The notes below the pieces were generated by a model. The model was not told the origin of the DNA, did not search any database, and worked only from the letters and a program-made list of their open reading frames with translations. A stretch of 48,861 nt of DNA. Origin: an uncultured Spartobacteria bacterium (GTDB lineage: Bacteria; Verrucomicrobiota; Verrucomicrobiia; Chthoniobacterales; Chthoniobacteraceae). The stretch is from contig CAIURC010000170.1 of assembly GCA_903901425.1 (NCBI GenBank), forward strand, positions 1 to 48,861, read 5' to 3'. Below, piece by piece: positions 29,539 to 38,045 of the stretch. The translations under genes and the position numbers were made by a program. Position 1 is the first letter of the stretch, and each line of letters opens with the position of its first letter.

Positions 29539-30498
29539 TCATGATTCCTTGATGCGATCCCGGGAGTCTCGCCAGCGGCCCCATGCAAGCAGCACCCCCA
29601 CCAGCATGCCCCACAAGGCGGCAGCCTCCCAAACGCCCACTCCCCTCCCCCCGTGCAGCGCCCCCCAGAGCCCGCCCAGCAGGACCAAATGCCCGACGTA
29701 CATCTCCAAGGATCTTCTGCCGGCCAACGCAACCATTTCCGGAATCCAGCCACCCCCACTCCACTCCAGAGCGCCCAGTCCCAGACACACCCAGCCCAGA
29801 CGTTCAAAGAAAAACGGGAGGCTGGCGCCAGTGAATGGATCGGGTCTTGGCAACACTAAGCCCAGTCCCAGCGCGGTCAAGGCCCCGGCCCACCACAGGT
29901 GCCTCCGGTGGCTTACCCCAGCCCAGACGCCGAACCCGACAAAACCCGCCCATGGGAAAAGAGGAAAAAGCGACCCGGAAGAGGGATTCAAATACCCTTG
30001 GACGAAAACAGGCAGCTCTTGGATCTGGTAGACGGCAGGAGCGGCTCCGACAAAAAGGGCGGTGAGGGCGAGCCCCCCGAATGCTGGTCGCGGGAGGCGC
30101 CATGCCAGCACAAAAAGACCCTGACTGAGTGCAAGGCATTGGAGAACGTCTACGAGTGAACCGGAGCGGAGAGCCCCGTCCCAGTCCCGGGCCCAGACTT
30201 CAAAAAACGGGAAATGCAGAGCATAGCCGCACCCGGCGATCCCGAGGAGCCGCCACCAGAACCGGGCGGGGAAAACGCCTTTTCGGCGGCAAATGGCGAG
30301 ACCGAGGAGGTAGCCGGAGATGGTGAGAAACGTGGGGGCGACCAGTCCATTGAGGTAGGTTAACCGGACAAAAGCCGGGGTGTTTTTGAGCTCCGGAGCT
30401 AGGAACGCGTTGCAGACGTGGGTTTGAATCATCCAGAGCACGGCGATGCCGCGTGCGCCATCCACCCATGCGAGTCGTCGGGATGAGTCTGTGTTCAT
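29539..30498 (-). CDS. DUF1624 membrane acyltransferase-like protein
   Basis: 319 aa from ATG 30498, which overlaps the UbiA stop in ATGA; an upstream GTG at 30513 is less likely. About ten hydrophobic segments. The N-terminal RLAWVDGARGIAVLWMIQTH with the conserved His, then TISGYLLG, matches the heparan-alpha-glucosaminide N-acetyltransferase catalytic (DUF1624) family, which transfers acyl groups across membranes. The C-terminal LAGRRSLEMYVGHL is also typical. The substrate may be an envelope sugar. It follows the UbiA-like gene in a coupled unit and precedes metH. Confidence 0.82.
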   Translation of the reverse strand: MNTDSSRRLAWVDGARGIAVLWMIQTHVCNAFLAPELKNTPAFVRLTYLNGLVAPTFLTISGYLLGLAICRRKGVFPARFWWRLLGIAGCGYALHFPFFEVWARDWDGALRSGSLVDVLQCLALSQGLFVLAWRLPRPAFGGLALTALFVGAAPAVYQIQELPVFVQGYLNPSSGSLFPLFPWAGFVGFGVWAGVSHRRHLWWAGALTALGLGLVLPRPDPFTGASLPFFFERLGWVCLGLGALEWSGGGWIPEMVALAGRRSLEMYVGHLVLLGGLWGALHGGRGVGVWEAAALWGMLVGVLLAWGRWRDSRDRIKES

Positions 30499-31337
30499 GC
30501 CCGGCCCAACCACAGATCGAGCGCGACGCCCGCCGCGAACACGAGTCCCACAAATGCGTTGCTCTGGAAGAAAGCCCGGTTGATTCCGTCCACGTCCTGA
30601 CGTGCGGCGCTCCGGTGCTCGTAAATCAGGGCGCCTGCGATCAGAAACAGAGCCCAGAAGTAAATCCGTCCGAGTCCGGCGGCGGCGCCAAACCCGGCAA
30701 GGCCGGCGAGCATGAGCCAGTGGAGCACCTGTGCCAGTTGGAGGCTGCGCCGGACACCGATCCTGACGACGGTGGAATGGAGACCCTCGGAACGGTCAAA
30801 CTCGTGATCCTGAGTGGCGTAAATCAGGTCGAATCCGGCCACCCAGAGGAGAACCGCCAGCGCAAGGATGAGAGGAGGCCATTCGAAGTGGCCGCGCACA
30901 GCCAGCCAGCCCCCTACCGGGGCTACGGCCAGAGCCAACCCGAGAAAAAAGTGACACAGTGCGGTGAACCTTTTGGTCAGCGAATAGAAAAAAACCAGTG
31001 CAAGTGCGACGGGCGACAGCCAGAAACACACCGGGTTGATTGCGCGTGAAACCGCGACAAATCCCACACTGCAAAAGGCCAGAACGGCCCAGCCCCAGGT
31101 TTTGGGAAGGATCAAATGCCTTCCGGCCGTGCGCGGGTTGCGCTTGTCGATTTCCCAGTCGACTAGACGGTTGAAACTCATGGCGGCGGTTCGGGCGAAA
31201 ACCATGGCCAGGAGCACCCATCCCAAGGTTGCCGTGGATGGAACACCGCCTGCGGCCACAAGCACTGCCCCCAGTGCAAACGGCAGGGCAAAAATCGTGT
31301 GTGAAAAGCGGACAAACCGCAGGATCCGCCCGATCAC
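30495..31337 (-). CDS. UbiA-family prenyltransferase, MqnP-like
   Basis: 280 aa from GTG 31337. The first Asp-rich motif is N56-R-L-V-D60-W-E-I-D64, the second D170-D177-D181 (FDLIYATQDHEFDR), which bind the prenyl diphosphate through Mg2+. About eight membrane segments. The NRxxDxxxDxRNPRTA wording and QDxEFDR motif point to the branch acting in the futalosine menaquinone pathway (MqnP) rather than MenA or UbiA proper. It overlaps the preceding gene (GTGA) and the following one (ATGA) by four bases, so all three are translationally coupled. No other mqn gene is in the window. Confidence 0.87.
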   Translation of the reverse strand: MIGRILRFVRFSHTIFALPFALGAVLVAAGGVPSTATLGWVLLAMVFARTAAMSFNRLVDWEIDKRNPRTAGRHLILPKTWGWAVLAFCSVGFVAVSRAINPVCFWLSPVALALVFFYSLTKRFTALCHFFLGLALAVAPVGGWLAVRGHFEWPPLILALAVLLWVAGFDLIYATQDHEFDRSEGLHSTVVRIGVRRSLQLAQVLHWLMLAGLAGFGAAAGLGRIYFWALFLIAGALIYEHRSAARQDVDGINRAFFQSNAFVGLVFAAGVALDLWLGRA

Positions 31338-32047
31338 GGCCGTCCTTCAGCGTTCCGCGCCTCCTCGGGTTCTCCGAACAACCCGCTGAGCCGGTCGTCC
31401 ACCCGGATGTCCACCAGACGCCAGAAGGAGTCTGGCCGGTAAAAGTAGAGCCGCCACCGGAGCGGGAACTCCTTCCCCACGGTCAGATAGGTGAGCCGGA
31501 GCAGGTGCGGCCCGACTGTTTTGGACTCGACCTGTTCGAATCCCACCACCGCGCCGAACACTTTCAACGCCTCCTGGGTTTTGAGTCGCAGCGCCTTGGA
31601 CTCCTCGGCCCGCTCCGCGATCTTGGATCCCTTGGTCAACCCGTCGTAGGCGGGATCGACCTGCCCCTTGAGCAGCAGCCCAAAAAAACGGGCGGCCATC
31701 TGGTTGGGAATCTCTGGGCTTTCCCCCAGTTGGAGCGTGTCGTCAACGCCAGCCTTGACCGGCTTGGAGCCTGTCTTGTCTGCAGGCTTCACCGTCTTTG
31801 CAGGCTCGGATTTCACCGTCTCCCGGCCTCCCTCCTTGGAAACCTCCGAAGCCGCAGGCCCCGGTGCGGCGGCTCCGGCGGCCGCCGCTGGTTCCGGGCG
31901 GTTTGAGGGGTATCCATCGGGAACCTTTGCCCCCGGTTGGAAAATCATGGTTTTGCGGCTGACTTTTTCTTGGGCCCAGACGGAGGTTGTGAACGGCCAC
32001 AGGGAGCAGGCCATGAGCACTTGAACAAAGGAGGGCAGTTGTTTCAT
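31334..32047 (-). CDS. Exported protein of unknown function
   Basis: 237 aa. Signal peptide with a C-terminal SVWAQE cleavage site, a long Ala/Pro/Lys-rich low-complexity linker (about 45-100), then a folded domain (about 105-225; ARFFGLLLKGQVDPAYDGL, FPLRWRLYFYRPDSFWRLV). The C-terminal half has the look of a small NTF2-like or DUF3887-type cone fold, but I do not recognise the family. It begins 5 bp after DedA stops, and its own stop overlaps the UbiA-like start, implying joint expression with envelope membrane proteins. Confidence 0.7.
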   Translation of the reverse strand: MKQLPSFVQVLMACSLWPFTTSVWAQEKVSRKTMIFQPGAKVPDGYPSNRPEPAAAAGAAAPGPAASEVSKEGGRETVKSEPAKTVKPADKTGSKPVKAGVDDTLQLGESPEIPNQMAARFFGLLLKGQVDPAYDGLTKGSKIAERAEESKALRLKTQEALKVFGAVVGFEQVESKTVGPHLLRLTYLTVGKEFPLRWRLYFYRPDSFWRLVDIRVDDRLSGLFGEPEEARNAEGRP

Positions 32048-32052
32048 GGGTC

Positions 32053-32733
32053 TCAGGATGGGTTGGCGGGTGGGGCCGGTGGGGTTCCAGGGCCGGTAAC
32101 GGGCGTGATTTCAGGCGAACCGGACCTGCGTTTAGAGATCCGGGAGATCCAGCGGGCTTTCTCCGCAGCGGCTCGGGCGATGCGCCCCCTGAAAACCAGA
32201 CGTTCCAAGGCTACAAAAAGAAGGGCGAAAAGCAGAGCCCAAAACAGCCAGCTTTCAAGTTGCTTGACCCGGCCCACGAGGGCTTCGGCACTGTCGCTCA
32301 GGAGATAGCCAAGTCCCGCCAGCAGGCTGCTCCACACAAGAAGTCCGAGGGCATTCACGCACACAAACTTTAGAATTCGCAGCCTTTGGATCCCCCAGAA
32401 AACCAAGCTGGGGTTCCGGGTGCCATAGACAAACCTGCAGAGAAAAAGCTCCCAAACACCGAACTTGGCCACCAGTTTTTCGACGTACGGCCCGACCTTC
32501 CGGTACACTGCGGTGTTGCGGAGCCAATCGGCCCGGTTCCAGGCGAGGCCGAACCAGAAAAAATCGTGGATCACGCCCCCCACCACGGCGGCCGCCACCG
32601 CAGGCACTGCGGGCAGAACTCCCAGATCAATCGCCACGCCGGTGAGGATGCAGACCACGTCCGTTTCAAATAGCGCCCAGAAAAGCACCGCCCACACACC
32701 GTACTCGCGGATAAACTGGTCGAAATGCTCCAT
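32053..32733 (-). CDS. DedA-family (VTT domain) membrane protein
   Basis: 226 aa. Starts at ATG 32733 with GGAAGG six bases upstream. DedA features: FFWFGLAWN, VAKFGVWELFLCRFVYGTRNPS and later membrane helices (LLVWSSLLAGLGYLL). Members help maintain lipid carriers and membrane potential, some as undecaprenyl-phosphate flippases. It is first in the minus-strand run of at least five genes ending with metH; the promoter must lie in the 185 bp shared with argD. The C-terminus is Pro-rich and basic. Confidence 0.85.
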   Translation of the reverse strand: MEHFDQFIREYGVWAVLFWALFETDVVCILTGVAIDLGVLPAVPAVAAAVVGGVIHDFFWFGLAWNRADWLRNTAVYRKVGPYVEKLVAKFGVWELFLCRFVYGTRNPSLVFWGIQRLRILKFVCVNALGLLVWSSLLAGLGYLLSDSAEALVGRVKQLESWLFWALLFALLFVALERLVFRGRIARAAAEKARWISRISKRRSGSPEITPVTGPGTPPAPPANPS

Positions 32734-32933
32734 GAAAAACCTTCCGACCTTTTATCCATCGCCCCCGGCAGCACAAGCCCCGTCCCCATCTTTCGCATCC
32801 CCGCCGGCAACGGCACCGCTCCTCCGCACTCAACCACCCCGGCCCGCTCCCCAACGCTTCGCTGTTCCCGGAGTGACTCCGAAATTTCACTGGGTCTTCG
32901 GCCGGCACCTCTGGTAGTGTGTCCGCTTTTTCA

Positions 32934-34253
32934 ATGGAAGATCAGCCGCTTCAAACCCGGGAACTTTTCAAGGAATTCGTGGTGCCCACCTACGGACGGT
33001 TCGACGTCCAACTTGAGCGCGGCGAAGGGGCGCACGTCTGGGATGAGTCCGGAAAACGCTACCTCGATTTCGGGGCAGGCATCGCCGTCACTTCGGTGGG
33101 ACACTCGCATCCCCGGTTGGCGGCAGCCGTGTTTGCTCAGATGCAGCGCTTGGTTCACACCTCCAACCTGTACCAGACGCGGCTTCAGGGGCAACTGGCC
33201 GAACGCTTGGTGGGATGCGTGGGCGCGCCTGGGAAGATCTTTTTCTGCAACAGCGGCGCGGAAGCCAACGAGGCCCTTTACAAACTGGCTCGGAAATTCG
33301 GGAACGAAGCGCTTCCCCCGCCCCCCCGCCACTCCGCAGGGATGCTGGTTGAAGCGCCCATTTCCAGGCACGGGATGATCACCATGGAGGGGTCCTTCCA
33401 TGGGAGAACCTTGGGCGGGATTGCTGCCACGGGGCAGGACAAGGTCAAAAAAGGGTTCGAACCGATCCTGCCCGGCTTCCAGCACGTGCCGTTCAATGAC
33501 CTGCCCGCGTTGCTCGCTGCAGTTCAGGATCCCAACACCGTAGCAATCTTGCTCGAACCCATCCAAGGCGAGATCGGCATCCGGCCTGCAACCCCGGAAT
33601 TTCTCCGGCATGCCCGGGATCTTTGTGACCGCCATCAACTCCTGCTCTTTTTCGATGAGGTCCAGTGTGGACTCGGGCGTACCGGTGACTGGTGCGCATG
33701 GAAGTCCATTCTGGGCACCGATGAAATCCTGCCCGACGGTGTCAGTTGGGCCAAAGGGATTGCGGGCGGGGTGCCGATGGGTGCGGTTTGGATCCGCAAC
33801 CGGCCTGTTCAGCTCAAGTCTGGGAAAGAGACAGTGCTCAGCGACCTGCTCGGCCCGGGATCGCATGGCACGACCTTTGGGGGAACTCCCCTGGTCTGTG
33901 CCGCTGGATTGGAGGTGATTCGGATCATCGAAGACGAGGGCCTCCTCGAAAATGCGCAGATCCAAGGAGCGCTCGCGTTGGACTCTCTGCGCAGGATTGG
34001 ATCTCCGCTCATTCGCGAGGTCCGTGGGGTTGGACTGATGCTCGCCTTTGAACTGGCGGGCGACTTGGCAACCCGGCTTCCGGAGGGCAGGCTTCCGTCC
34101 ATCCACGTGGTTGAAGCCCTCCATGCCGAGGGATTGCTCACGGTCCCCTCCGGTCCCCGGGCTGTGCGCTGGCTGCCGCCTTTGAACGTCACGGCGTCCC
34201 AGATCTCGGAGGCAACGGAGATCACAGCCAAGGTACTCGCGCACTGCGCCTAA
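32934..34253 (+). CDS. argD: Acetylornithine aminotransferase (class III, PLP)
   Basis: 439 aa from ATG 32934; a GTG at 32919 would add five residues. Transfers the amino group from glutamate to N-acetylglutamate semialdehyde in arginine synthesis. The PLP-binding Lys is K274 in SWAKGIAGGVPMGAVW; other marks are LDFGAGIAVTSVGHSHP, FFCNSGAEANEAL, LEPIQGEIGI, FFDEVQCGLGRTG and GTTFGGTPLVCAAGLEV. Ornithine aminotransferase is the alternative, but argF follows 16 bp later. Somewhat longer than typical ArgD (about 400) because of an insert near 33310-33365 (PPPPRHSAGMLVEAP). Confidence 0.93.
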   Translation: MEDQPLQTRELFKEFVVPTYGRFDVQLERGEGAHVWDESGKRYLDFGAGIAVTSVGHSHPRLAAAVFAQMQRLVHTSNLYQTRLQGQLAERLVGCVGAPGKIFFCNSGAEANEALYKLARKFGNEALPPPPRHSAGMLVEAPISRHGMITMEGSFHGRTLGGIAATGQDKVKKGFEPILPGFQHVPFNDLPALLAAVQDPNTVAILLEPIQGEIGIRPATPEFLRHARDLCDRHQLLLFFDEVQCGLGRTGDWCAWKSILGTDEILPDGVSWAKGIAGGVPMGAVWIRNRPVQLKSGKETVLSDLLGPGSHGTTFGGTPLVCAAGLEVIRIIEDEGLLENAQIQGALALDSLRRIGSPLIREVRGVGLMLAFELAGDLATRLPEGRLPSIHVVEALHAEGLLTVPSGPRAVRWLPPLNVTASQISEATEITAKVLAHCA

Positions 34254-34269
34254 AATTCATTCTCGATCC

Positions 34270-35169
34270 ATGAAGCACCTGCTTTCCCTAGAGTCCCTGC
34301 CCCGTCAGGACATTGAGCTCCTCCTCCAGAGCGCCCATCGGATGAAGGCCGAAAGGGGCCGGCATTCCGCACACCCGCTCCGGCACCAGTGCTGGGGTTT
34401 GATTTTCAGCAAGTCCTCCACGCGGACCCGGGTGAGTTTTGAGGTCGGCATCCGGGAACTCGGCGGGGACGTCATGTTCCTTTCGGCCAACGACATCCAG
34501 CTCGGCCGGGGCGAACCCATTTCCGACACGGCCCGCGTTCTGGGCCGGATGCTGCACGGCGCTGTGATCCGGACCTTTGCGCAATCCGATGTGGAGGATT
34601 TTGCCAGGCTGAGCGGAATCCCGACCATCAACGCGCTGACGGATGCTGAGCACCCGTGCCAGATTCTGGCCGACCTCCAGACGATTGAGGAACGGCTGGG
34701 TGACCTCTCTGAGCGCGTGGTGACGTTTGTTGGCGACGGTGCCTGCAACGTGCCCGTCTCGTGGATCTGGGCCGCCGAACACCTGGGCTTTGAGCTGCGC
34801 ATCGCAGCCCCGAAATCGTTCCAACCCGACCCCGCTATTCTGGCGCGGCTGACCTCCAAAAAAATTCATGTCACCGAGGAATTGGAGGCCGCGGCGGCAG
34901 GAGCGGACGTGCTGTACACCGACGTTTGGGTGAGCATGGGGCGGGAGGAAGAGGCCGCATTCCGGCAGGCGCAACTGGCCCACTATCAGATTCACCCGAA
35001 GCTGGTCTCCTTGGCAAAACCCGGGGCTCTGGTGATGCATTGCCTGCCCGCCTACCGGGGCAAAGAGATCACGGCCGAGGTGTTTGAAGCCCACGCAGAA
35101 ACCATCTTCAGTCAGGCGGAAAACCGGCTTCATGCCCAGAAGGCTATCCTGAGCTGGTTGGTCTCCTGA
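34270..35169 (+). CDS. argF: Ornithine carbamoyltransferase
   Basis: 299 aa. Forms citrulline from ornithine and carbamoyl phosphate. The carbamoyl-phosphate loop is S50-T-R-T-R54 (SKSSTRTRVSFE), with H128-P-C-Q131; VTFVGDGACNVPVSW, DVWVSMGREEE (ornithine binding) and MHCLPAYRGKEI are all present. Length and motifs are those of a catabolic/anabolic OTCase; argD 16 bp upstream supports biosynthesis. It is followed by lgt after 4 bp. No ribosome site is evident. Confidence 0.96.
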   Translation: MKHLLSLESLPRQDIELLLQSAHRMKAERGRHSAHPLRHQCWGLIFSKSSTRTRVSFEVGIRELGGDVMFLSANDIQLGRGEPISDTARVLGRMLHGAVIRTFAQSDVEDFARLSGIPTINALTDAEHPCQILADLQTIEERLGDLSERVVTFVGDGACNVPVSWIWAAEHLGFELRIAAPKSFQPDPAILARLTSKKIHVTEELEAAAAGADVLYTDVWVSMGREEEAAFRQAQLAHYQIHPKLVSLAKPGALVMHCLPAYRGKEITAEVFEAHAETIFSQAENRLHAQKAILSWLVS

Positions 35170-35173
35170 GACC

Positions 35174-36067
35174 ATGTTCGCCGTCTATCTCCACCGACTG
35201 AGTCCTTTCATTTTCGAACTGGCACCCGGAATCGGGCCCCGCTGGTACGGAATGTGTTACCTGCTCAGCTTCGGGATCGGCTTCCTGCTCTTCCGCAGGC
35301 TCGCACAAACCGGCCACACGGAACTGCCCCCGGAAAAAACGGCGGATTTCATCACATGGACGGCCGTTTTTGGTGTCATGCTTGGGGGCCGGATGGGCTG
35401 GGCTCTTTTTTACGGGTGGCGGGAGATTCTCGAGCATCCGTTGCGGCTTCTGGAGGTGTGGAAGGGGGGGATGTCGAGCCACGGCGGGATCTTGGGTGTG
35501 GTTCTGTTCACCCTGTTCTGGTCACGGAAACATCGGATCTCATGGACCAGCCTTGGAGACAGCATCTGCGCCGTGGCGCCGGTGGGCGTTTTTCTGGTTC
35601 GAATGGCCAACTTCATCAACGGGGAGCTGTATGGAAAACCGGCTGCTGAGCCGGGGCAGACTCCCTCGGTGCCATGGGCCGTGGTGTTTCCGCAGGAACT
35701 CGAATCTCCACCACCACTGGATCTCCTCCGTTCAGAGAGCGCCCTCCGTCAGACTCTCCTTGAAACGCTGCCGCCGCGGCATCCCTCCCAGATTTACGAG
35801 GGCCTCTTGGAAGGCGTCCTCCTGTTTTTGATCCTCTGGACGCTGCACACTCGCGTCAGACTCCCCCGGGGTGCCGTCACCGGGATTTTCTTCCTCCTCT
35901 ACCCTGCGGCACGGATTTTTGCTGAGCTTTTCCGGGAACCTGACCCTGCGTGGAGCGCCGGCATTTTCTCTGCCGGCCAGTTCCTCTCCCTGTTTCTTCC
36001 GGTGCTGGGCATCGCCTTCCTGGTATGGGCATTCCGCGCACGCCAATATGAGCGTGCTTGGAATTAG
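35174..36067 (+). CDS. lgt: Prolipoprotein diacylglyceryl transferase
   Basis: 297 aa. Attaches diacylglycerol from phosphatidylglycerol to the lipobox Cys of prolipoproteins in the inner membrane. Signature region VRMANFINGELYG with R143, the essential-type His in MSSHGGILG (H103), GGRMGWALFY and HPSQIYEGLLEG are present; seven membrane segments. It serves the lipoproteins in this window (4991, 44061). Only 4 bp after argF, an uncommon neighbour, so it may be transcribed with arginine genes. It converges with the cyclase gene at 36146. Confidence 0.95.
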   Translation: MFAVYLHRLSPFIFELAPGIGPRWYGMCYLLSFGIGFLLFRRLAQTGHTELPPEKTADFITWTAVFGVMLGGRMGWALFYGWREILEHPLRLLEVWKGGMSSHGGILGVVLFTLFWSRKHRISWTSLGDSICAVAPVGVFLVRMANFINGELYGKPAAEPGQTPSVPWAVVFPQELESPPPLDLLRSESALRQTLLETLPPRHPSQIYEGLLEGVLLFLILWTLHTRVRLPRGAVTGIFFLLYPAARIFAELFREPDPAWSAGIFSAGQFLSLFLPVLGIAFLVWAFRARQYERAWN

Positions 36068-36145
36068 TGGACTCGGGACGGCTTTGATCCGCGGTCTGGC
36101 GAGGATGGCAGCGGTTTGGTTGCCCGGGAAATTCGGGCAGGCAAC

Positions 36146-37978
36146 TCAGAATGGATGGGAACCGGCGGCCGCACCGGTTTTGGACACGGGGCTGGGTTCG
36201 ATTTGGTCCGTGGTGAGCATCCGTTTCACCAGATGGGTAAGGACCGGGTCCCTTTTGCCTTTGACCGTCAAAGGTTCGCGGCTCTCCACCTCCACCTCAG
36301 ACTCCACCAACCGGTAGGCGGCGTCACTGAGCAGGATGCCCCCCGGCGGCGCCTGTCCTTCCAAACGCTGCGCAAGGTTGACCGGATCCCCGATCACGGT
36401 GAATTCGCGGCGGTGAAACTTGCTGCCCAGATCGCCCAGCATGACCGTCCCGGTGTTGATCCCGATGCGGATGCTGACGGGTTGTTCCCGCTCCTGATTG
36501 AAGTCTTCAAGAGCCTCCAACATTTCCAAAGAGGCACAAACGGCATCGTGAGTGCCCTCGGAGCTTCCCTGGAAGAGGGCCAGCAACGCGTCCCCAATGA
36601 ACTTGTCAATCACGGCGCCGTGCCGCTTGAGCACCTGAACCATTGCATCGAAATAGCCGTTGAGGAACTCCACCACTTCCGCGGGGGGGATTCGCTCGCA
36701 CAATTCAGAAAACCCGACGATGTCAGTGAAAACAATGGTCAGGGTCTGTTCCCGGGCACGCATGGGAACCCAGAGCGCGGATTTTTTATCGGCCAGTCGG
36801 GCTGCGTGCTCGGCAGCGGCGTCTGAGAGATAGAGCCGCATCACATCCTTTTCGCGTTCGAGGCGGTGCGCCGCCAGGAGACGCTCGATGCTGACCAGCA
36901 ATTTGTCGGCAGCAAACGGCTTGGAAATGTACTCGTTGACCCCGGCCACACGCCCCTTGGCCCGCTCCACCTTCGAGTCCCGGGAACTGAGCATGATGAT
37001 CGGCACCCGTTCATACTCCGGAAGAGCCCGGGTTCTGCGAACCAGTTCGAGTCCGTCCATGACCGGCATCTCGCTGTCGGTCAGCAGTAGCGCCACATTC
37101 TGAGTTTCAAGATACCGCAGGGCCTCGACACCATGGGCCGCCAGAATGACCCCGAACCCCTGCTGCCCCAGACTCTGGCCCACCATGTTCCGGACCATGG
37201 GGCTGTCGTCGACCACCAAAATAGTTTCCTGCCTGTAAATCCGGTTATGGGGCAGAAGCAGGTTCACCCGGTTCTGCAATTCCTCGGCCACAATCGGCTT
37301 GGTGATGTAATCGTCAGCGCCCGCAGCAAATGCGCGGTCGATGTCGAATCCCGAATTCAGGCTGGACTGGACCAGCACCGGAACGGAGTTCAGCAGAGGG
37401 TTGGACTTGATCGCCCAGCAGAGCTCGTACCCGTTCATTCCCGGCATTTCGATATCTGAAATCACCAAGTCGGCCCGGCGTTGTCCCAGCCATTCCAGCG
37501 CCTCGGCACCGTTGTAGGCGGAGTGGATTTCGTAATCCGCATCCCCCAAGATCTCGGTAACGACACGGTGGACCATGCTGCTGTCGTCCACCAGGAGGAT
37601 GGTTTCACGCTTGAGCAACGCCTTTTCAAGCACGGCGATCATCTCCTCCCCCGAAAACGGCACCCGGAGAAAGCCTGCTGCGCCCGCCAGACGCGCCAGA
37701 AGACGCCCCTCCTCCTCCGTGGAAAGAATAACGACGGGAAGGCGCCGTCCATTCAGCGCCCCCTTGAGCATTCTGCAAATCTCAAACCCGGTGTACGGCG
37801 CCAGTTGTGCCTGAAGGAGGACAAGGTCCGGCTGCAAGTCCTCCACCCGGTCTGCTATGGATGGGGCGTTGCCCTCCACGTGGAGAACCCAGCCTTGACC
37901 ATCCAAGTAACGCCGGATCATCCCCTCGTAGACCCGGTTGTCCGTCACCAGCAGTAGTGTGCCCCGATCCTCCATCAC
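36146..37978 (-). CDS. Triple-receiver adenylate/guanylate cyclase
   Basis: 610 aa from GTG 37978 (AAGGG 7 nt upstream) or ATG 37975. Three receiver domains: REC1 (about 7-122) lacks the phospho-acceptor, having Gln56 at the Asp position, and has Val106 instead of the Lys; REC2 (about 127-243) is complete with D175 and K227; REC3 (about 253-369) is complete with D301 and K353. The class III nucleotide cyclase domain (about 410-600) has both metal Asp, D419 (FTDIVGFSEL) and D463 (KFIGDALLALF), and K459, which suits ATP. It probably makes cAMP under control of phosphorelay input. No histidine kinase adjoins. Cytoplasmic, no membrane segment. Confidence 0.93.
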   Translation of the reverse strand: MMEDRGTLLLVTDNRVYEGMIRRYLDGQGWVLHVEGNAPSIADRVEDLQPDLVLLQAQLAPYTGFEICRMLKGALNGRRLPVVILSTEEEGRLLARLAGAAGFLRVPFSGEEMIAVLEKALLKRETILLVDDSSMVHRVVTEILGDADYEIHSAYNGAEALEWLGQRRADLVISDIEMPGMNGYELCWAIKSNPLLNSVPVLVQSSLNSGFDIDRAFAAGADDYITKPIVAEELQNRVNLLLPHNRIYRQETILVVDDSPMVRNMVGQSLGQQGFGVILAAHGVEALRYLETQNVALLLTDSEMPVMDGLELVRRTRALPEYERVPIIMLSSRDSKVERAKGRVAGVNEYISKPFAADKLLVSIERLLAAHRLEREKDVMRLYLSDAAAEHAARLADKKSALWVPMRAREQTLTIVFTDIVGFSELCERIPPAEVVEFLNGYFDAMVQVLKRHGAVIDKFIGDALLALFQGSSEGTHDAVCASLEMLEALEDFNQEREQPVSIRIGINTGTVMLGDLGSKFHRREFTVIGDPVNLAQRLEGQAPPGGILLSDAAYRLVESEVEVESREPLTVKGKRDPVLTHLVKRMLTTDQIEPSPVSKTGAAAGSHPF

Positions 37979-38045
37979 CGGGAAGCCCTTCCCCTCCTAA
38001 GCCAAATGCGGGGAGCCCTCGCCAACCACCTCCGGGTCAAGATAC

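Noticed and set aside
36121-36139. Terminator between lgt and cyclase
   Set aside because: A 6-bp TGCCCG/CGGGCA stem is present but no T-run follows on either strand.
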